A DNA stretch of 64,000 nucleotides, taken from NCBI GenBank assembly GCA_011037195.1, contig JAAEAF010001092.1, forward strand, positions 1 to 64,000. Direction: 5' to 3'. The translations under genes and the position numbers were made by a program. Positions 59,320 to 64,000 of this stretch are shown piece by piece (the stretch's first letter is position 1; each line of letters opens with the position of its first letter). The notes under the pieces were generated by a model that saw nothing but the letters and a program-made list of their open reading frames with translations, was not told where the DNA came from and did no database searches. The stretch comes from Triatoma infestans (taxonomy: Eukaryota; Arthropoda; Insecta; Hemiptera; Reduviidae).

Positions 59320-59487
59320 TTGTTCGAACTGCGGTGAATCTTAGATGGATTAGACCCGGGTCTGGATATTTGTTCTAGATCCGGTTTGTTGTTGTTTTTT
59401 TTGGGGGTAGCTATATGAGTCCCGTGAGGCTTTGGATAGCGTAGGGTTTGTCCCTCCCCACAGACAAATAATAATACTAATAAATAA
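59320..59487 (+). mobile_element. TAA-tailed non-LTR 3' end (168 bp) with target duplication
   Basis: From GTTCGAACTGCGGTGAATC to the (AATAAT) tail. Near-perfect duplication TAATATCTAAATGG (59306-59319) and TAATATCTACATGG (59488-59501). Same family as 63072-63425; no ORF left. Confidence 0.85.
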
Positions 59488-59789
59488 TAATATCTACATG
59501 GAATATCAAGACAAGATAATGCAATATTTATTGTAATAAATTGTCACTTGTTAGAATGAGTGCATATTGTTTAAAAAACTAATTTTAATTCAATTGTTTA
59601 CATAGATCTTAGCACTCTTCCCCCACTCCTTTCACATATTATATTCCTTCATTTGATAATTATTATTAATCATCATTTCTTGGAGTTATCTTTACTCATA
59701 ACCTCACCACATCAAAACACAGTCCTATCCATCTGAATCTTCATCCAATTTTTACTTACAGAGCTATAAATTATTCATAAAGTGCAGAG

Positions 59790-60320
59790 TATTGCCCAAA
59801 AACTGATAATAATAAAAACATCTGTCCGTATTTTGAAGTATGCAAACAAGCGTAAGCCAGTGGTTACCACAAGGCAATGTTGCCTAAACAGAGTTTAACC
59901 AAGATCGGTCCAGATAAAACTGCCATGCTTTGCGCTTGATGGATCTTTCAAGGTGTTTTGCATTTTCAGCTTGACTCTGAACTTTATACGGAACAGTTGG
60001 ATAGAGTTTATGAATTCTTAAAAGCTAGGTAATCCCTTTTTAATTAACCAAAAGAAAGCTATCCGCAACATGATATCGCTTGAATCAGGTCAAAATTAGT
60101 AGAGTTTGAGGGAGAAGCGTTTTGTCTCACTCTATGTACAGTCCGATGTTGTACCATGTGATTACAGTCTTTTCAGTCTGTGAGTCATTTTCTCAAAGGA
60201 AGGCATTTTGAAAATTATGAAGCGATGCGATTAGGATATAGGAGTTTTTCCCCTTAATACAGAGGAGTGGTAGCGCCACCAAATTCAAATGATTGCAGAA
60301 AGGCGGATGAAAGTGGTATC
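59790..60320 (+). pseudogene. Mariner transposase remnant A (C-terminal half)
   Basis: Frameshifted + strand: YANKRKPVVTTRQCCL, then LTLYGTV-type sequence equivalent to the copy at 63.5 kb, SLVSHFLKGRHFENYEAMRL and GYRSFSPLIQRSG. This matches the mariner C-terminal block (..L..FL.G..F.N...L...L..F......F...GI..L..RW). Several stops. The end is interrupted by an F1 insertion at 60321. It lacks the N-terminal DNA-binding part. Confidence 0.75.
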
Positions 60321-60874
60321 TGTTGTGATGGTTGGTTCCGCAGAGCTGGAAAGCATCAGAGGCATTTTCCGTGGCAGCTTGCTTCATTTTTTGGTCATCG
60401 ACCGGTTTCGGGCGTTCGCCCATCTTCAGGATGCGTTTTTCAGACAGTGTGACAACACAAACTTGTACAGAGCAAATTGTTCACATATTATATTCCTTCA
60501 TTTGATAATTATTATTAATCATCATTTCTTGGAGTTATCTTTACTCATAACCGCACCACATCAAAACACAGTCCTATCCATCTGAATCTTCATTCAATTT
60601 TTACTTACAGAGCTATATATTATTCATAAAGTGCAGGGTACTGCCCAAAAACTGATAATAATAAAAACATCTGTCCGTATTTTGAAGTATGCAAACAAGC
60701 GTAAGCCAGTGGTTACCACAAGGCAATGTTGCCTAAATAGAATTTAACCAAGATCGGTTGTGTTGTCAACGGACAGTGTTGTCACACCGGCTGAAAAACG
60801 CATCCTGAAGATGGGCGAACGCCCGAAACCGGTCGATGACCACAAAGGAAGCAGGCTACCACGGAAAATGTCTC
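60321..60874. mobile_element. F1 inverted-repeat element carrying a copy of nearby DNA
   Basis: Target duplication TGAAAGTGGTATC at 60308-60320 and 60875-60887. Minus-oriented arm 60321-60479 (TGGTTGGTTCCGCAGAGC ... GGGCGTTCGCCC, CATCTTCAGGATGCG). Then a 279-base segment (60480-60758), about 97% identical to 59631-59909. Then a plus-oriented arm 60759-60874 (CGCATCCTGAAGATGGGCG, AACGCCCGAAACCGGTC). The arms carry the usual F1 hairpin. The copied segment is not part of any other F1 copy. Confidence 0.85.
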
Positions 60875-60887
60875 TGAAAGTGGTATC

Positions 60888-62680
60888 CCCCCTCCCACCC
60901 AGATGAGCACCTCTTAGTTTGAGTAACCCATAAATAAAGTAATAAATTTTTTCTATATTAAGTTCCTGTGGTCACTCAACAGTCCACCAACAATATTCAC
61001 TTCATCTTATCAAGTCGCATCGTGTCGCATGAGGTATCTGTCCTACCTTAAGTTAACTTAATTAGGACATGTAAAATATAAATAAAGAATAATTTCTCGC
61101 GCTCCCCAGCTCACATTGAGTAACTTTTCATCCTTCTATATCAGATAAGTAATACGTCTAAAAGTAAATTTTATTATAGGTATATTTTCCTTCCAGCAAC
61201 TCTGCATTGATAGAATGCTTCCACAATAAGTACAGAAAGGCGGTTAAATATCGGCGGTTAGTTAAATATCGCTGAGTTTCTACTTGTATCATGGAGGACC
61301 GGAAAAAAAGAGACAAAAAAGTGCGGGAAGAGAGAGTGAACATCTAATGCTAAGCTTCTAAAAAGGTTCCGAGTAATTCCCACTGAATGCCTCACTTTGG
61401 TATCTATATGTGCTTACAGGTCATTTAAATTTAATCTGTCTGCTGTGCCATTAATCAGAGAGCAACCAATGAAACTGCCTGATCCAACCCGGAGGGGGCT
61501 AAGGTGTTTTTACATTGGCAAAGTGTTGCTGTTGATATTCTCCAAGACTATTTGGGACTTCAGGATAACACTCGCCTCTTTTTGCGCAATCAAGATGTCT
61601 TACCATACTTTCTTCAATTCCTGACATAGATAGCTTTGAATTTTCTATCATATCTATGGTTTTTTTTATTTTTGTATTTGAAAAATGTTTTGGTGGCGAA
61701 TTTATTGGAATTTTTAAATTATAGAACCTGTTTCATATAAAAATATTCATTAAATTCTTGTCTTTTTTATTATAAAAAAAAAGAAAAGAAATTATTACAA
61801 TTTAAATAGCTATAAATAATATTACAAATATAATGAAAGTTTTGTACAAAATTTTTAAAAAGAGAATGTATCACCTTGGAATTGGTGAGTGTAGAAACTT
61901 GACCTTTAAACGTGACTTTTCGGAAAGTTAAAGAAACAATCAACTGAAGTGGAAATAAAAACATGCAATTCTAAAAAAAAAAAAAAAAAACTTTATTTTT
62001 TTTATGAACTTCACGACCACCTCATGCACTATTCAGTATTATTAAATAATGGTCTCTTCCGTCGCTCGTTTTCTCTCTCTCAATACAATGAATTTTTTTT
62101 TGTATTATTTTGGTATTACAAATACTTGGTGTTATTGGTGAATGAATTGATTGGCATAAATCAAGTTCTTGTAGCGTTTCATTCTATATGCGTATTAAAT
62201 AGGTAAAATGAACTAAGAATGACAGCAATGATATTATTCCATATTTTCACTTCTTAATAGAAAGTAACAATAATCTAAAATACAAATTATAAAGAAAAAC
62301 AAAAAGAAAAAGAATCTGTTTAGAAACATTTCCACGGCGATATTGTTTCCCGCGATTATTACAATTACCAAGTGGTTAGAAAAACTTTAGTGCATAAAAA
62401 CAATGCTGACATACAATGTCAGATTTTAAAGCCTGTTTATCGGTTTTACTTATATAATTTATATACGAATGTTTACTTTGACTAATCCTTTATTCAATTA
62501 TGTACCGAAACGTCTTTATTCCTCTTATTTGCTACTGTAATCTGTAACCACAATATCCGAAAATAAAAATTGTGATTCGCTGTCTTCTGGTAAATTATTT
62601 AAAAAAATAAAGAAATGAGACTAAACACAAAGGCATCAGCCGTAGAAATTTGTACCATTGATAGAAAAGGAGTGATGTAC
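60888..62680. other. Mostly unidentified
   Basis: At about 61480-61625, one + frame reads KVFLHWQSVAVDILQDYLGL then QDNTRLFLRNQDVLPYFLQ to a stop. It looks more protein-like than its surroundings but has no recognised family and no splice-site support; it could be a transposon scrap. The rest is AT-rich. Confidence 0.35.
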
Positions 62681-62689
62681 GAAAATGTG

Positions 62690-63900
62690 ACAACGTTTTA
62701 GTTTAAAACATTTCAAAATTTGGAACACCATTCTTCAAGATAAGGCAAGGTCAGGTCAGGATCGTTTGGTTGTCGATAATGAGAAATTGCTTAAATATGT
62801 GAATCAGTATCCGTATGCGATCACTTTTGAGAATTATCGTAGCGAGATGGAGGCTTCAAACGCCCTAGTAAGCTACCATTTCATATAGCTGGTTGATCGG
62901 AATTTAAGACTAAGATCGGTGTCCAAGAAATGTCATGGCAAGTGCAAAAATTTGCTCCAAAATCCAAAAGGTGACTGTATTTGGCTAAAAAAAATTAACT
63001 GGTGAAAAAGAAAATGGGGATATTTTTGAAATATCCAAACAAGCGTAAGCCAGTGGTTACCAGCAGGCCATTATTATTTGTCTGTGGGGAGAGAAACCCT
63101 ACGCTATCCAAAGCCTCACTGGGCCAATATAGCTACCCCAAGAAAAACAACAACAAGCCGGGTCTATAACAAAATTCCAGACCCGGATCTATTCCATCTA
63201 AGATTCACCGCAGTCCTAATAAATCGGACAATAACCTTAAGCGGGAATAGCCTAAGCTCTTCACAGACATCCTATTCCGACCAAAGGTCTGAACCTAATT
63301 TCCTCACAACCCAAGCAATCAGTCATAAGATGGATGGGTGTTTTCCTCCTCTGTCTCACAGACTCTACAAAATGGATCCGGCATGAACCTCATTATGTAG
63401 AGATGTCTCCTTAAACCATAATTCGACCAGAAGGCCATATAACCCAAACAGAGATTAACCAAGATCGGTTCAGATAAAAATGACATACTTTGCGCTTGAT
63501 GGATCTTTGAAGGTGTTTTGCACTTTCAGCTTGACTCTGAACTTTATATGGAACAGTTGGATAGAGTTTATGAATTCTTAAAAGCAAGGTAATCCCTTTT
63601 TAAGTAACCAAAAGAAAGCTTTCTGCAACATGATATCGCTTCTATACATCGAACGCGCTTGACTCAGGTCAAAATTAAGGAGAGTTTGAAGGAGAAGCGT
63701 TTTGCCCCATTCTATGTACAGCCCGATGTTGTACCGTGTCATTAGTCTTTTCGGTCTGTGACTCATATTCTCAAAGGAAGGCATTTTGAAAATTATGAAG
63801 CAATGTGATTAGGATACAGGAGTTTTCCGCTTAAAACCAGAGAAGTGGTAACGCCACCAAATTGAAATGTTTGCAGAAAGGCGGATGAAAGTGGTAGAAA
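62690..63900 (+). pseudogene. Mariner transposase remnant B, split by a retroelement insertion
   Basis: N-terminal part: RSGQDRLVVDNEKLLKYVNQ, corresponding to the mariner segment RSGRPSVVDEDLL..., followed by ANALVSYHF-type linker sequence. The C-terminal part, from 63439, parallels remnant A (CRLDGSLKVFCTFSA-type, then SHILKGRHFENYEAM). The two parts are separated by the TAA-tailed insertion at 63072-63425. Stops throughout. Confidence 0.75.
63072..63425 (-). pseudogene. TAA-tailed I/R1-like non-LTR 3' end (longest copy)
   Basis: Minus strand begins with LYIMRFMPDPFCRVCETEEE then NTHP, the zinc-knuckle-like C..C....H pattern of the ORF2 C-terminus, followed by a UTR and an AATAATA tail. 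Duplication ACCAG(C/A)AGGCCAT flanks it (63059-63071, 63426-63438; one mismatch). Copies at 3.0, 49.5, 58.4 and 59.3 kb are shorter truncations. Inserted in mariner remnant B. Confidence 0.85.
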
Positions 63901-64000
63901 ATGAATACAGAATATGGTTTCAAGTAAGCTTTTTTATTATATTTGTTTTTGGTTTTTATAATACTAGTTTGGTTACTTTGCAAAACAAAGAATAAAATCA

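Overview
The window is animal nuclear DNA: AT-rich, intron-bearing, with no bacterial-style gene packing and dense in transposable elements. Mariner elements, jockey-like and I/R1-like non-LTR retrotransposons, tRNA-derived SINEs and hammerhead-like inverted-repeat elements together suggest an invertebrate, probably an arthropod. I cannot name the species.

Only one host gene can be supported. It is on the + strand and reads as six exons (5273-5460, 10652-10789, 15157-15268, 18539-18815, 37009-37266, 39992-40205). Each exon has AG/GT borders, and the reading phase is continuous across all five introns (phases 0, 0, 1, 2, 2). The visible part encodes about 394 residues: a cysteine-rich ectodomain, an EGF-like knot, one transmembrane helix and a long acidic Ser/Thr-rich tail ending at a stop codon at 40203. 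The 5' part lies before the window. I do not recognise the family.

Most of the rest is transposable elements, inside the introns up to 40 kb and filling the region after it. (1) Inverted-repeat elements of several unrelated sequences (at about 4.5, 6.3-7.2, 11.5, 20.7, 34.2, 40.6 and 60.3 kb, plus half copies). All carry a small hairpin followed by GAAAC and preceded by a CTGANGA-like block, resembling half of a hammerhead ribozyme core. (2) A tRNA-derived SINE family (SINE-A, about ten copies) and a second SINE (28.3 kb). (3) Non-LTR retrotransposon fragments: jockey-like (3.7, 26.3-27.7, 37.7-38.2, 43.9-45.0 kb), an endonuclease/ORF1 piece (45.2-46.5 kb), an RT C-terminus (46.6-47.2 kb) and I/R1-like RNase H/zinc-knuckle 3' ends (9.0, 12.5, 29.3, 49.7, 52.3, 55.1 kb and a TAA-tailed family). 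(4) Mariner/Tc1 elements (13.9, 31.1, 41.2, 59.8, 62.7 kb). (5) An unclassified family with a terminal hairpin and internal 300-bp tandem units (best copy 22979-23965). (6) Foldback and TIR elements (19.0, 57.3, 58.0-58.9 kb).

Many insertions are nested and their target-site duplications are readable, so a relative insertion order can be worked out. The most unusual structure is at 60321-60874, where an inverted-repeat element inside a mariner carries, between its arms, a 279-bp copy of sequence lying about 0.6-0.85 kb upstream. Long stretches (for example 42.4-43.4, 55.8-57.2 and 60.9-62.7 kb) contain nothing I can identify.
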